A stretch of DNA of 64,000 nt. Source: Trichobilharzia szidati. Taxonomy: Eukaryota; Platyhelminthes; Trematoda; Strigeidida; Schistosomatidae. The DNA lies in contig OX235275.1 in NCBI GenBank assembly GCA_944472155.2, forward strand, positions 25,906,865 to 25,970,864, in the 5' to 3' direction. The position numbers were made by a program, and so were the translations under genes. Under the pieces are notes generated by a model. That model saw only the letters and a list, made by a program, of their open reading frames with translations, was not told where the DNA came from and did not search any database. The first letter of the stretch is position 1, and the number at the start of each line of letters is the position of its first letter. Positions 29,751 through 39,297 of the stretch are shown piece after piece.

Positions 29751-31258
29751 GTTATTAAAAAGACAATTGCAGCGAAGAAAATTTTCTTTTCGACGAAGTC
29801 ATCATCTAGGCTGTACATTCGTGTATTTATATCAAATGGATGGGAAAGTTCCAGAATAATTTCCGGTTAAGGGTCAAATTAATAAAAAAATTACAATTAG
29901 GAATTAGAATGCCATAATAAACAGGGGGACGGATAAAACTCGAACAAAGTAGCATTATAATAACTAAGAAGATTGACATTGTGCAATTGGGGGTTAGAAA
30001 TGTAGAAATAACAAAATCTACAGGATGTTTGGGTAAAAAACTAATATGATGAATAATTGTTTATGCAATCAGGGATTAAATACGTAGAAATATTAAAATG
30101 ACAAAATAAACAGGAAGAGTGGGTATGAAAATATGACAGTGTAGACAGGAATTAAGAAAAACTTAAAATAACATGAATAAACAGGAAGTTTAGATAAGAA
30201 AGGCGATGCGATTGTCATTACTAAAAACATTTTACCTGTTTATGATGGCCATGGTAGGTAGAGGGGTTGGACGTAATTCTTTTGGATACAAAGTGTGGGT
30301 TTGAGCTTTTGGATAGCTAGTGCCTCAGCTATGCCCAGATTTCTTGATTTGACTCCCTTTGATAGGTTTGATTGAATCTTGTATATTTAAAATGAAGGAT
30401 TTTTCGAAAGGCGCTGAATGTCCTGAGTTGACCAGATGTTCTGTCACTGAACTGTATACACGTTTTTCGTCTCCTTTTACTAGCCAGGCTGGGTAGTGTT
30501 CGCGAGCGCGTTTTTCAAGTCGGCGCATGGTACGGCCGATGTACTTAGCTCCACAAGAGCAAGTAAATTGGTATATGCGCGTTGAGGTGGCCCAATGCGA
30601 CAGCTTGTCTTTCACGTTCTGGCTGAACAGTTTCTTGCAAGAAAACGTCAGTCGTAGGCTCGCGGCGAAGTATGTTTTCCTTAGAGATTTGCAGAGGCGT
30701 TTGCGAAGGATTTCTGCTTCAATATCACCTTTGAATTCTAGATTAAGCAGAAGTGTTTTCTTTGGAACGGATTGGACTTGTTCTGAAGTCTTAGTCTTAG
30801 ATTTGAGATTTCTGTCTATGAACCTGGGCGGGAAACCGTTTTCCATCAAGGTTTTTCGGAGATTACACAGTTCTTCTTCAATCACTTCCTCGCTGCATAT
30901 CTTCCGAATCCTCGAGAAAAGAGCGTATTTCAGGTTCATCTTTCTGCTTAGGGGCACGAAGCTTTGAAAGTTGATGAATTGTCCATTCCAAGTAGGCTTT
31001 TTGTATATGGATCTTTTCAGAGAGTTGTTGGCGTTTCTTGTCAGCTGGACGTCGAGGAAGTGTTCGAGTTTTATCCGTCCCCCTGTTTATCATGGCATTC
31101 TAATTCCTAATTGTAATTTTTTTTTATTAATTTGACCCTTAACCGGAAATTATTCTGGAACTTTCCCATCCATTTGATATAAATACACGAATGTACAGCC
31201 TAGATGATGACTTCGTCGAAAAGAAAATTTTCTTCGCTGCAACTGTCTTTTTAATAAC
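29751..31258 (-). mobile_element. Penelope-like element (P1), 5'-truncated, with ~190-bp inverted terminal repeats
   Basis: The arms at 29751-29955 and 31064-31258 are near-identical inverted repeats: GACGAAGTCATCATCTAGGC, TACATTCGTGTATTTATATC, TAATTTCCGGTTAAGGGTC, and ending CGGATAAAACTCGAAC. ACACATCAGATCA occurs at 29712-29724 and 31257-31269 and may be the target-site duplication. The coding piece 30270-31093 is on the minus strand, and an ORF start follows the left arm in the same orientation (29738). The geometry matches 8717-9605. Confidence 0.85.
30270..31093 (-). pseudogene. PLE RT thumb, linker and GIY-YIG, well preserved
   Basis: 31090-30960 reads the palm end (NSLKRSIYKKPTWNGQFINF) in a shifted frame. 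30957-30325 is open for 210 codons: MPLSRKMNLKYALFSRIRKI, LRKTLMENGFPPRFIDRNLK, VPKKTLLLNLEFKGDIEAEI, RKTYFAASLRLTF and YQFTCSCGAKYIGRTMRRLE. It goes on with AREHYPAWLVKGDEKRVYSS and VTEHLVNSGHSA. A shift near 30350 precedes IAEALAIQKLKPTLCIQK and YLPW. The CxC-GAKYIGR core of GIY-YIG is intact. RT motifs A to C are lost by truncation. Confidence 0.9.
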
Positions 31259-31269
31259 ACATCAGATCA

Positions 31270-31704
31270 TAGAGTAAATACGAAAAAATGGTTGAAGCGA
31301 AGATGGATTTCATTTCGGCGATTGAATAAACTTATTTCCCACTTCAAATACAACATGGTCAAACCTTTAATCTAAATTCCATTTAAAAATACCGACTTTC
31401 TTCCACTAATTACTCCTTATTTACTCCGATATTATCTGATAAAACACGTGATAACACGTAATTCCCTAGAAATTCATTCATGCTGTGCTAAATCGCATCA
31501 TGTAATTCATCAATTTTAAGTGAAAGAAACGAGACAGAATACAGAATGAAAGGCAGAAATGCATCGTTAAACATTCTAATGATTTTGAACAGCTTTCTTT
31601 CAGTGAGACAACCTGCTGTGAAAGTTTTATGTGTATTTCAGTAGTAGAAATGTTATCTACATTTGAAATAGTTCATCTGTAATAATTCGTATAGGTCATA
31701 AGCC
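31270..31704. other. No gene recognised
   Basis: A+T-rich; no family signal. Confidence 0.45.
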
Positions 31705-32935
31705 ACATATTATTACTATTATTCCCTTCAGTTTCCAGTGGAACAAACGGCTTCGACAACATATCTCCATTTTGGTCTATTTTCTGCCATCCTCTTCCAC
31801 TGGGTCCACGATTGCCCATAATCTCTCATTTCCTCTTCGCATGATCTCCTCCATACCACTCTTCCACCGACGATCCACTCGTTGTGTCTCTTCTTTCTTC
31901 CTAGAACAGTTGTACGCATTTCTGTGAAAGTCACTTTCAGAGAGCTCCAATGTTTTTCCACGCAGGTTTCCACAATGATCCCATGTAGTGTATCTGATCT
32001 GTGGCGAGGGCATCCCTTGTAGTTTTGTCCTTCAGTCTCTGAATATTCAGCTTGAATTGTGGTTTGTCTCTATTTATTTTCATGGATTTCAGCTTCGCCG
32101 TGAAGGTTCCTTAAACTGGATGATGGTCTGAGCCCACATCTGCTCCCCTTCTCGACTTTGTATCCAGCAGACTAGATGCGTCGCTACTTCCTTGAGAAGC
32201 ATTGAGATGAAGCCTATCTGGTTTGTGGTGTGTCTATCAGACGAAACCCATGTTGCTTTATGTGTATTCTTGTGCTTGTACACGCTCCCTCCAATCATCA
32301 AATCATTAAAAGCACAGAAGTTTCTAAATAACTCTCCGTTCTCATTCATTTCACCGAGCCAGAGCCTCTCGACCCGTAATGTGTTCTGTTCCTGTATTAT
32401 CAGGTCTCAGTTTAGCTGGCATTCATTCATTCTTACCTTGTTCCCCTCTGTTTGTAGCACTGTTTGTGGCATTGGATAATTGTGACTTTACTTCCTTCCT
32501 TTTGAGTTGAATCTTGCTGTCATGATTCTGGATGAAATTGGTTCCCATTGCATTAGGGATTTGGCTGCCACTAGCGACATCATTATAGCCACTCACTGCC
32601 TCAGTGAGCTCTTGGTTCTCCTCCGGTTCAAAAATTTTGGTGGTCTAAATCCATTCAATCTGCTCCCGTAGATATCCAGCACTTCTAAGCCATATCCTTG
32701 CATTTCGTTACCTACCCCAGCAGCATTCCCAGTCTCGTGCATTGTACGGACATTCCACGTATCCATTCTTATTCTGTGTGTTGAAGTTTCTCTGGTGGTT
32801 TGAAAGGTTTAGCGGTGTGAGGTTGCTAGCCGCACTACCAACCCTCTCTCTTTACCCGGCCTTTGAACCGGCTAGAAAACCAGCAACCTTGCTATTTAGG
32901 CGGGGTTCATAAGCTACAGTTACAGGTAAAAATTA
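31705..32935 (-). mobile_element. RTE retrotransposon: 5' UTR, APE endonuclease and 3' tail, RT deleted
   Basis: Reading the minus strand from 32935: a 5' UTR (GGTAAAGAGAGAGGGTTGG, GCGGCTAGCAACC), an ATG at 32766 (MDTWNVRTMHETGNAAG), the APE domain, then the APE-RT linker (EMRTTVLGRKKRHNEWI). It joins directly to the terminal block (VVWRRSCEEEMRDYGQS, AVCSTGN) and an AATAAT tail at 31710. The whole RT domain is missing. The 5' UTR text is the part also found in the RTE-partner SINE. Confidence 0.85.
32089..32766 (-). pseudogene. RTE APE-type endonuclease domain, frameshifted
   Basis: The start MDTWNVRTMHETGNAAGVGN corresponds to the canonical first APE motif. 32349-32089 reads MNENGELFRNFCAFNDLMIG, GSVYKHKNTHKATWVSSDRH and TTNQIGFISML. 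The NQIDH motif has become NQIGF, losing the catalytic Asp and His. In another frame near 32110-32135 the terminal GADVGSDHHPV motif is intact, so a frameshift lies in between. The domain normally makes the nick that primes reverse transcription. Confidence 0.8.
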
Positions 32936-33105
32936 AACTAAATGTGCACGTTAAAGTGGCTCAATGCGACAGCTTGTCTTTCGCATTTTGGCTGAACAGT
33001 TTCTTGCGGGAATAACGTCAGTCGTAGGCTTGCAGCGAAGAATCTTTTCCACAGAGATTTGTGGAGGCGTTTACGAAGGATTTCCGCCCAAAGGTGACAT
33101 TGAAG
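32936..33105 (-). pseudogene. PLE linker remnant
   Basis: The minus strand reads AEILRKRLHKSLWKRFFAAS with LRLTLFPQETVQPK, matching EAEILRKRLCKSLRKTYFAA at 30325-30957. At about 33092-33110 the sequence folds back: the plus strand reads AAAGGTGACATTGAAGCA, the reverse of what should precede it. Confidence 0.65.
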
Positions 33106-33235
33106 CAAATAATATGTGGGACAGGTGAAGTAATATCGGAAACTGTTCCGTAAGGAAAACACAAAAAATGATAATGGTGATATTAAGTGAAAGGTTAACT
33201 AGACTGACTAAACGAAGTAAATAAATGTTCATCTC

Positions 33236-33720
33236 TTTCTGTTCTATGGCCAAGGAAGAATCAGGGACTGTACATACTTCTTTTATATACAAAAGTCTGG
33301 TTTGAATTCATCATTAACCAAAGCCTCCACTATCTTCAGAATTTTGCACCGAGGGAAACATAACAAGTTAGTATATACATTCAATAGATAACCTGAAAAT
33401 CGTGATCAGGGATGGTTAATCGATAAAATGCGATCAAGTGTTCTAGAATACAACAACTCACGCCATTTCTTTCTCGCTATTAAAACAATTCTGGATAGTG
33501 CTTTCATATCCATGTAAAGGAGATTATCTGACTTTGAACTGTGAAGCTTTCTGGACAAGAGTGGAAGAGCTAAAAGATGCACATTAAGGCGGTCGGACGA
33601 AAGATCCAATGAAGTTTGGTTTACAGAACGTCTTGGTAATAAATTCGTTACAAAGATTCTGTTCGATAGATACTGTGTTAATCAATACCAGAATGGGGAT
33701 CGTTCAATACTGAATTTATT
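33236..33720 (-). pseudogene. PLE C-terminal remnant, homologous to 44490-45000
   Basis: At 33236-33340 the minus strand reads EALVNDEFKPDFCI, stop, KKYVQSLILPWP, the family C-terminus. Upstream to 33720 the sequence aligns with 44690-45000 (ACAAGNGTNGNNGANCTNAA, then AATAAATTNGTT and TCTGTTCGNT-like). It ends in a plus-oriented piece resembling the PLE terminal-repeat end. The GIY-YIG core is not readable. Confidence 0.5.
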
Positions 33721-34692
33721 CAAGAAGTTTTCAAAACTCATAAAGAACGTCTCACATCGGAAATTATTGATAAAATTCAGTGAGCACAGAAACAAGAACC
33801 TTGATACACAACATCGGTTCCCCCTCCTGGTGATCAGTCAGTGGAATAAGGAATTGTAACTCACATTTTCACAAAATAGCTGAATTTTGATGTGATCCCT
33901 ATTAAACCCTATTGCCTTGATTACAGTCCCTAACAGCATTGTGGTTGCTCAATACTGGGAGACATTAAAAAAGGAAGAGACATAGACGTTCAGTGGTCAC
34001 ATGTAATCTAAGAGTCGTTTCATGGTGGCAGAAACCATATTTGAATCAACCAAATTCCTACAAACAAAGGATTTACGATGCTCACTCAAAACATTTTCTA
34101 TAGAAGATTTTACTTTGACATAGAGAACCTAACGGACTACAACTCGTCAGAAACTCATGGCGTCTATTTTAAAGCCACTGATATGTGAAGATATATGTAC
34201 CTGGATTTAAGTGTATCTGGTGATCTAGCTTATTATAACTAAGAATCCACAAATTATTTTCATCGGGCTTTGTTTCGTGTTAGCCGAGGCTTTCATATTT
34301 GAACGAAACACTTGTGCGGTTATTAATAGTTCTTTCACTCAAATCTACTGGCGATGAAATATATGTTAAAATTAAACGAAATTCTTGAAAATATCCTAGG
34401 ATATGGACCAAATTGTCAGTGTTATTAAGAAAGAGAAAAGTTATGATATCATTTGTAAGCAAACTTCCAGGTTACTTGTCTGAAGCTAAGTATATCGACC
34501 ATATCCAGTGAATGTTAACCCAATGAATACGTGAAGTGTGAGAAAGTCTCTCCTGGAATACTTGATTAACTTGTGTCGCTCAACTCACAGTGTCAATGGT
34601 TTTAAGATCAGCTTTATAACAAATTCATTAAAGAGTGTCTTATCAGAATATTATGTTCCTAAAGATTTTTTAATGTGAATAATTAGATTGAT
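33721..34692. other. No gene recognised
   Basis: A+T-rich sequence with no assignable frame; the CR1-like element begins after it. Confidence 0.4.
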
Positions 34693-35625
34693 TAGTAAGT
34701 TCTCATGAAGACTGTTGCATTGAGGGAACTGAAATTGAAACTAAGTCTAGTGCAAAATACCTTGGTCTAGTGCTGTCTTCCGACCTCACTTGGACATCTC
34801 ATATCCTAACGATTTCTAAGAAAGTGTTCTGTCTAACTTACTACATTAAGAAACTTAGACTATCTAGGATCACTCAACCTCTACTTTCACAATTTTTCAA
34901 CTCTTGTATCTTACCTATTCTACTTTACTGCTCCCCGTTAGTCTTTCCTGGGTATTGAAGGTAGTTAGTAGGACTAGTGGTGTAAAAGTAAGTCAGCTCG
35001 TCACTATTTTAGTTGATAGGCATCTGAATACATGCGAAAAATGGTTAAAAGCCGACCCCCAACATCCCCTCTATTTCCAACTCTCGCCTTGTATCTCATC
35101 AAGTAAAACCAGAAATCAGTATAAATTAATCTATGCTCGTACAACCAAGTACAGGAACTCAACGATACCATACTTGGCCCGTGCTCTGAGTGACAGAGAC
35201 AATGTTAAGCGTGAAACCTACGAATTGCTTTGTTATTAACAACATAATTTTAGGCTCTTTTATCTCTCTCTTATTTTGTATTCTTTAGTGAACTCCTTCT
35301 CAAACATACTTAGCTACCTAAATTATTAACATTGGCTTCCTTTTTTGTACTTTACTATATTCCTTCTATTGTGTATCCACTGGTTCCGACTCTATTAGCA
35401 CTATGAATAATACAAAATTGTCCTGTCATTAACCATCATGTAATTATTAGTTTTGTGGCTGTTTTTTCTTATTTTCTATACTTTTCGGCAATATTAAACT
35501 GACAATCATTGGTTGTGAACGCCATTATCACCATCTTAAAGTTTTGTATTATACAGGATTACTCACACTACCACTACAAACACTGCATTAGACCTGACAA
35601 TAAAAAACAAAACAACAACCCTGAA
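34693..35625 (+). mobile_element. CR1-like (SR1-type) non-LTR retrotransposon 3' end
   Basis: The RT C-terminal coding part (34700-35239) is followed by a 3' untranslated stretch and an A-rich end (AATAAAAAACAAAACAACAA, about 35601-35620). It is 5'-truncated near 34693. It is the only CR1-type copy recognised here, distinct from the RTE copies. Confidence 0.75.
34700..35239 (+). pseudogene. CR1-like reverse transcriptase C-terminal region
   Basis: The plus strand reads SHEDCCIEGTEIETKSSAKY, LGLVLSSDLTWTSHI, YYIKKLRLSRITQPLL and SCILPILLYCSPLVFPGY (stop at about 34956). After a shift come SRTSGVKVSQLVTILVDRHL, SSSKTRNQYKLIYARTTKYR and NSTIPYLARALSDRDNVKRE. KYLG...SSDLTW and ILYCSP...FP are typical of schistosome CR1-type RT ends. 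One frameshift and the loss of the catalytic half make it non-functional. Confidence 0.85.
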
Positions 35626-36019
35626 ATGTTATTTTATGATTGTTTAGAGTTGTTTCAACCAAATTAACTGGCCATCTTGGCGATAAGCATTCTTAAATAT
35701 CATTTCATAACTTCTTGTATGACTATAGCTTTACTGTCACCATGCGTAATCATATCATAGCTTCCACTACCCAATACTGAGTTAATATTATATGATGTTT
35801 ATTTTCATTTCTACTTCTTGGAACTTCTCCGCATTTATAATTACTTTTGTGTTTATCCTATTTTTTTCGCTGTTGGTATCTTTAGATTTATTCTTTTTGA
35901 AATACTCCTTTTAAATGTTTGATAAAATTAGATGCAAATATTATAGATATGTGCTGAAAATTCCACACTGTACCACAAGTACTGTTTCTGGAATAAAGCA
36001 GATTAAAACAAGAGATGTA
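35626..36019. other. No gene recognised
   Basis: A+T-rich. The text GCTGAAAATTCCACACTGT near 35951 resembles GCTGAAAATTTCATACTTGT near 6628; the relation is too short to name. Confidence 0.4.
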
Positions 36020-36300
36020 CTTTTATATATAAACATACTATTTTATTTATTATACATGTTGATGACTGTTGCATGACTCATGATTGGACAAAATTTAAAA
36101 ACATGAATTGTTCCTTTTATATATAAACCTCTGTTATGATAATTCGATTAATTTCCCTGAAGAAGTTCGGACCAGATTACCGAACGAAACGTTGGAATTA
36201 ATCATTTCAATTTCGCTGAGATTTTACAAATATAATTTTATAAATGTCTACTTCTCACTCAGCGCTCAATTATTTTGCAACTATCCGGTCAAATCTTGAT
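36020..36300 (+). repeat. PLE-type terminal repeat with hammerhead, copy 1
   Basis: It matches 45775-46020 (+) and 37850-38190 (-). Shared text: GACTCATGATTGGACAAA, TTTATATATAAACCTCTGTT, the hammerhead, and TTTCGCTGAGATTTTACAAA. It is inferred to be a PLE terminal repeat because copy 3 lies next to a PLE N-terminal ORF (45200-45580). Confidence 0.6.
36146..36203 (+). ncRNA. Hammerhead ribozyme motif, intact core
   Basis: Stem I is GATTAATTTCC with GGAATTAATC. The core is CTGAAGA (36157-36163) and stem II is GTTCGG/CCGAAC around a nine-base loop. GAAA (36186-36189) follows. C and GTT give a minimal stem III with cleavage after 36193. Every core position fits CUGANGA...GAAA...NUH. Two-base-pair stem III is the form reported for PLE hammerheads, which may act as dimers. 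Confidence 0.75.
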
Positions 36301-36309
36301 CACAGTTCA

Positions 36310-36600
36310 TATGAAAGCAGATTATTATTATTATTTCACTACTCATTCATTTAATATGGATTCTTTTCCTACTAATGCTCGTCGGTACATCTGAGATTTG
36401 ATGATATCAGATAGTCGGAGGCAGTCGGCAGGACGCCTTGTCGCGACCTAGGTTTCGTGCTAGTTGACACTCGTCAGTCAGCAAGGCGTATCTGCAACCT
36501 CAAAGGAACTCATGTCCCACCCCTCTGAGATTCGAACCGGCGTCACCCATTACTTCAGTCAGAGACATTACCACTTAGCTATTCAGGCTCACGATTGACC
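36310..36600 (-). mobile_element. tRNA-headed repeat carrying a hammerhead (third hammerhead family)
   Basis: On the minus strand: GAGCCTGAATAGCTAAGTGG with A box TAGCTAAGTGG, then B box GGTTCGAATCTC (about 36529-36540), GGGTGGGACATGAGTTCC, and the hammerhead at 36433-36489. CTATCTGATATCATCAAATC and a short ATT-rich end at 36318-36330 follow. The layout (pol III boxes then hammerhead) parallels Smα, but the sequence differs from both Smα and the 51-kb type. Confidence 0.65.
36433..36489 (-). ncRNA. Hammerhead ribozyme motif, complete core and closing stem
   Basis: The minus strand gives ACGCCTTG/CAAGGCGT (8-bp outer stem I) and an internal loop CTGA/GCGA. The core CTGACGA (36471-36477), stem II GTG/CAC and GAAA (36453-36456) follow. 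The palindromic stem III CCTAGG leads to GUC, with cleavage after 36445. The pair next to the core in stem I is A/G rather than Watson-Crick, the one weakness. The related relic at 4749-4790 keeps the same core. Confidence 0.75.
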
Positions 36601-36623
36601 TTCTGTAGGACTGTAGTGGATAC

Positions 36624-36886
36624 TTTGATTGGACACTAGTAACTAGTGTAATGTGTCAAGTCTTTTTTTTTTGGTGCAGAGTGAATTCTATCAGTCAAGT
36701 TTGTAATGTGGCCCAAGCATGGTTTCCTGCCGATTGTCTCCAACTATCAAAAATCATCAAATCAATGTGCACTGTGATGACGAGCTACCTAGAATGGTAG
36801 GCCTATTGCAAACCTGACTGATAGAACTCAGTCTGCACCAAAGAAAGGACTAGACACATCACACTAGTTACTAGTGTCCAATCAAA
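36624..36886. mobile_element. Foldback MITE-like element
   Basis: Two arms of roughly 90 bases (36624-36717 and 36796-36886) are inverted repeats. They contain TTGATTGGACACTAGTAACT, ATGTGTCNAGTCNTTT and TGGTGCAGANTGANTTCTAT, around a loop of about 80 bases. There is no ORF. Such terminal inverted repeats suggest a non-autonomous DNA transposon. A target-site duplication is not clear, and no transposase partner is in the window. Confidence 0.7.
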
Positions 36887-37164
36887 ACATTTGAGATCGG
36901 ATCTTATCATGAATCGATAAAATAATAATGGCTTCAACCCAAATAGTGTTAACACAATGTACAGAATCCACAGTGGAGTTTACTGCACGATATTTTCTCT
37001 CCATACGGATCATTAGATAAAATATTGATTGATGATAGATCCTTTGACACAATGCTCTCTGACCCGACGCACAGACCAATCTATTATGCAATTTCTTCCC
37101 TGTCTCATTAGGAAAATTCATGATATTGGGGAGGACAGTTTTAGAAACAATTACATTACTCATG

Positions 37165-37290
37165 AACAGTTGGCTTTCGTTGGTGTTATGTATATATATA
37201 TATATATATATAAAGAGAGAGAGAGAGCCAATAAACCTACATATCTATGAAATAACGAAAATATGCTGACAGCTGCATTTCAGATGCTAA
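37165..37290 (+). repeat. Repeat cassette with (TA)n(GA)n, copy 1
   Basis: The order TTGGCTTTCGTTGGTGTTAT, a TA run and a GA run (37190-37227), then CCAATAAACCTACATATCTA and ATGCTGACAGCTGCATTTCA recurs at 39178-39297. The flanking unique text is conserved, so this is a dispersed repeat and not only a microsatellite. Confidence 0.7.
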
Positions 37291-37394
37291 TATACTCGGA
37301 TTATGTGTATATGCGTCCCAACTAAGTTCAGATTCAATAGTTTGTAAAACATTTGGACACTGGATATACCATATTCAGGGTGCAGCAAGGATGA

Positions 37395-37760
37395 AGACCT
37401 CAAAACTACCTAAAGACCCAAAATCAGTGCATACCTTCATTACTCAGAAACCAGTGTGCAATTCTACTGGACTAAGCACTTCAAGAGAAGGATTCGAATT
37501 TCCAAAACAAATGTCAAGTCAGTCAATGATTCAATATAGTTCAGAGACTTGGCGCAGGTGTCACAAAACTATTCGCAACAGATCACTGCTGACGTTTATC
37601 AACAGCTGTCTTCGTTGACTCCACCATGCTGAAGACGAGATAACCAGAAGGGATAATTCACGACGGACTCTGGGAATGGTGATGGGTCGAACACACTGCG
37701 GGTAACAGGATGAAATGTCGATGTGCTCTTCAAAGGGATGAATAATAAAAACTCATAAAT
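37395..37760 (+). pseudogene. RTE C-terminal relic
   Basis: The plus strand reads FEFPKQMSSQSMIQYSSETW, then LLTFINSCLR (37391-37618). This corresponds to IFNTNVKSVLLYGSETW and LQTFINNCLR. About 37620-37750 holds an unreadable terminal block. It is highly diverged; the 3' end near 37740-37760 has AATAATAAAAA. Confidence 0.6.
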
Positions 37761-37849
37761 AAATATGTGTGATTTCTTCAATGTCTGCTGTAATCCGAAT
37801 TAATAAAAAAATGGATCTTCCCTAACCAACCTTGCCTGTCTCAAATTTA

Positions 37850-38190
37850 TTAATAAACTGCATAACTTTATAAACGTTTCATATGAACTGTGATCAAGAT
37901 TTGACCGAAAAGTTCCACAATAACTGAGCGCCGAGTGAGAAGTAGACATATGTAAGAACTATAGATTTGTAAAATCTCAGAAAAATTGAAATAAGTAATT
38001 GCAACATTTACTGCGTTTGGCTAACTGGTCCGAAATTCTTCAGGGAAATTAATCGAAATTAAAATAACAGCGTTTTATGTACAAAAAGGATGTCTCTTGT
38101 TTTTAAAAACTGTGTCTATTCATATGAGTCATGAAATAGGCATCAAAATATAATAAACAAACAGAATTTTATGAGCTGTGATCAAAATTT
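37850..38190 (-). repeat. PLE-type terminal repeat with decayed hammerhead, copy 2
   Basis: The minus strand has GACTCATATGAATAG-like, CGATTAATTTCCCTGAAGAA and TTTCGGACCAGTTAGCC, but the second core half reads AACGCAG instead of CGAAAC. Stem II and GAAA are lost. The right end contains GTTCATATGAAACG as in copy 1. Confidence 0.6.
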
Positions 38191-38204
38191 GACGTCAGAC
38201 TTAC

Positions 38205-38520
38205 AAATATCAGTTAGTCTACTTTTCACTGCACCGAAGTTCGAACCCAGGACCTTCCGGTTACAAGGCAAGCTCGTATACCATTCAGCCAGTGGGACCC
38301 GATTCATCAATGGCTAGCCCATGAATTCTACCTTCTACGAATTTGTGATTTAGCTCAACCCTAACCAATGTCATCAGTGGGACATCCGTCCTCGCACGTG
38401 ACATCTGGATGGACATCACTGGTCACGAATTCTCACTAGAACTCCAGGAAACTCCGTCCTGTAGCAAGTCACTAGTGAGCATCAGATTAATTTTCAAGAC
38501 TTGATGCTTGCTACTGGCTT
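38205..38520 (-). mobile_element. Hammerhead-SINE (Smα-like), hammerhead lost
   Basis: The minus strand reads TGATGCTCACTAGTGACTTG, GAGAATTCGTGACCAGTGAT, GTAGAAGGTAGAATTCATGG and GGGTCCCACTGGCTGAATGG (A box), then B box GGGTTCGAACTT (about 38241-38252). The hammerhead and tail that should follow are replaced by unrelated sequence. Confidence 0.65.
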
Positions 38521-38635
38521 GCTACGTGATGGATAGATTTGTAAAATCTCAGCGAAATTAAAATAAATAATTGCAATGTTTTCTGCGTTAACTGACGATG
38601 TATTTAATGATGACTTTTTATATTTATCTATTCCT

Positions 38636-38815
38636 TTACGTTGCCAAAGGAACATTGGGCTTCAAGTTTCGATAGCAGTGGTGTTTAATTTTGCAGGATG
38701 GGGTTGCTAGCCTCCTGCCACCTAAATTTCTATCTATGCCAGTCTTATTACTGGCTTAGCGAGGTAAAAGAGTAAGTGGTCGGAGAGCACTTTACAGCTG
38801 CACCACTGACGTACT
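38636..38815 (-). mobile_element. RTE-partner SINE
   Basis: The plus strand runs GGAACATTGGGCTTCAAG (reverse of the RTE-like tail), CAGGATGGGGTTGCTAGCC (reverse of the body), TGGCTTAGCGAGGTAAAAGA, and a short A-box remnant (CACCACTGACG). The head lacks most of the B-box half. TAATGAT near both ends may be a weak duplication. Confidence 0.65.
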
Positions 38816-38819
38816 AATG

Positions 38820-39177
38820 ATAGCTAACTGATAGAAATTAGAATCCATGCAGCAGCAGAAACCGTCCAGCTGTCCGAAAAGTCACTGGGCTCACCTCGAA
38901 ACCTAAAGAATTTGGTTTCTGTCCAAAGTAAAGTGATGGGTATTTCTTCTTGGATTCTACCTAGAAGGATACCGCTGGTCATGATTTCTCACTAGGATAT
39001 CAGTAGGGTTATCCTGTAGTAATTCAGTGTTTTAATGAATACAGGGAGAAAGATTCTCTACAATAATTTGATGCTGATGAGTGACTGACTATGAGACAAA
39101 TTTGCGTGAACTTCTGTTGAGACTTAGTGACCAGTAGGGTCTACAAGGTCAGGTGCGAGGAATGATACTGGCTGATG
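38820..39177. repeat. Scattered hammerhead-SINE relics
   Basis: Pieces such as GATAGAAATTAGAATCCATG (38830), GTCCAGCTGTCC (38870), and GTGACCAGTAGGGTCTACAA (39130) recall the hammerhead-SINE. They are out of normal order and diverged. Old rearranged copies are likely. Confidence 0.35.
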
Positions 39178-39197
39178 ACATTGGCTTTCGTTGGTGC

Positions 39198-39238
<41 letters not shown>

Positions 39239-39297
39239 CCAATAAATCTGGATATCTATGAAATAACGAAAATATGCTGACAGCTGCATTTCAGATC
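39178..39297 (+). repeat. Repeat cassette with (TA)n(GA)n, copy 2
   Basis: It matches 37165-37290 except for microsatellite length. It joins a hammerhead-SINE relic at its left edge (GGCTGATGACATTGGC). Confidence 0.7.

Noticed and set aside
30527..30967. 146-codon plus-strand open frame
   Set aside because: Antisense to the well-preserved PLE linker and GIY-YIG frame on the minus strand.
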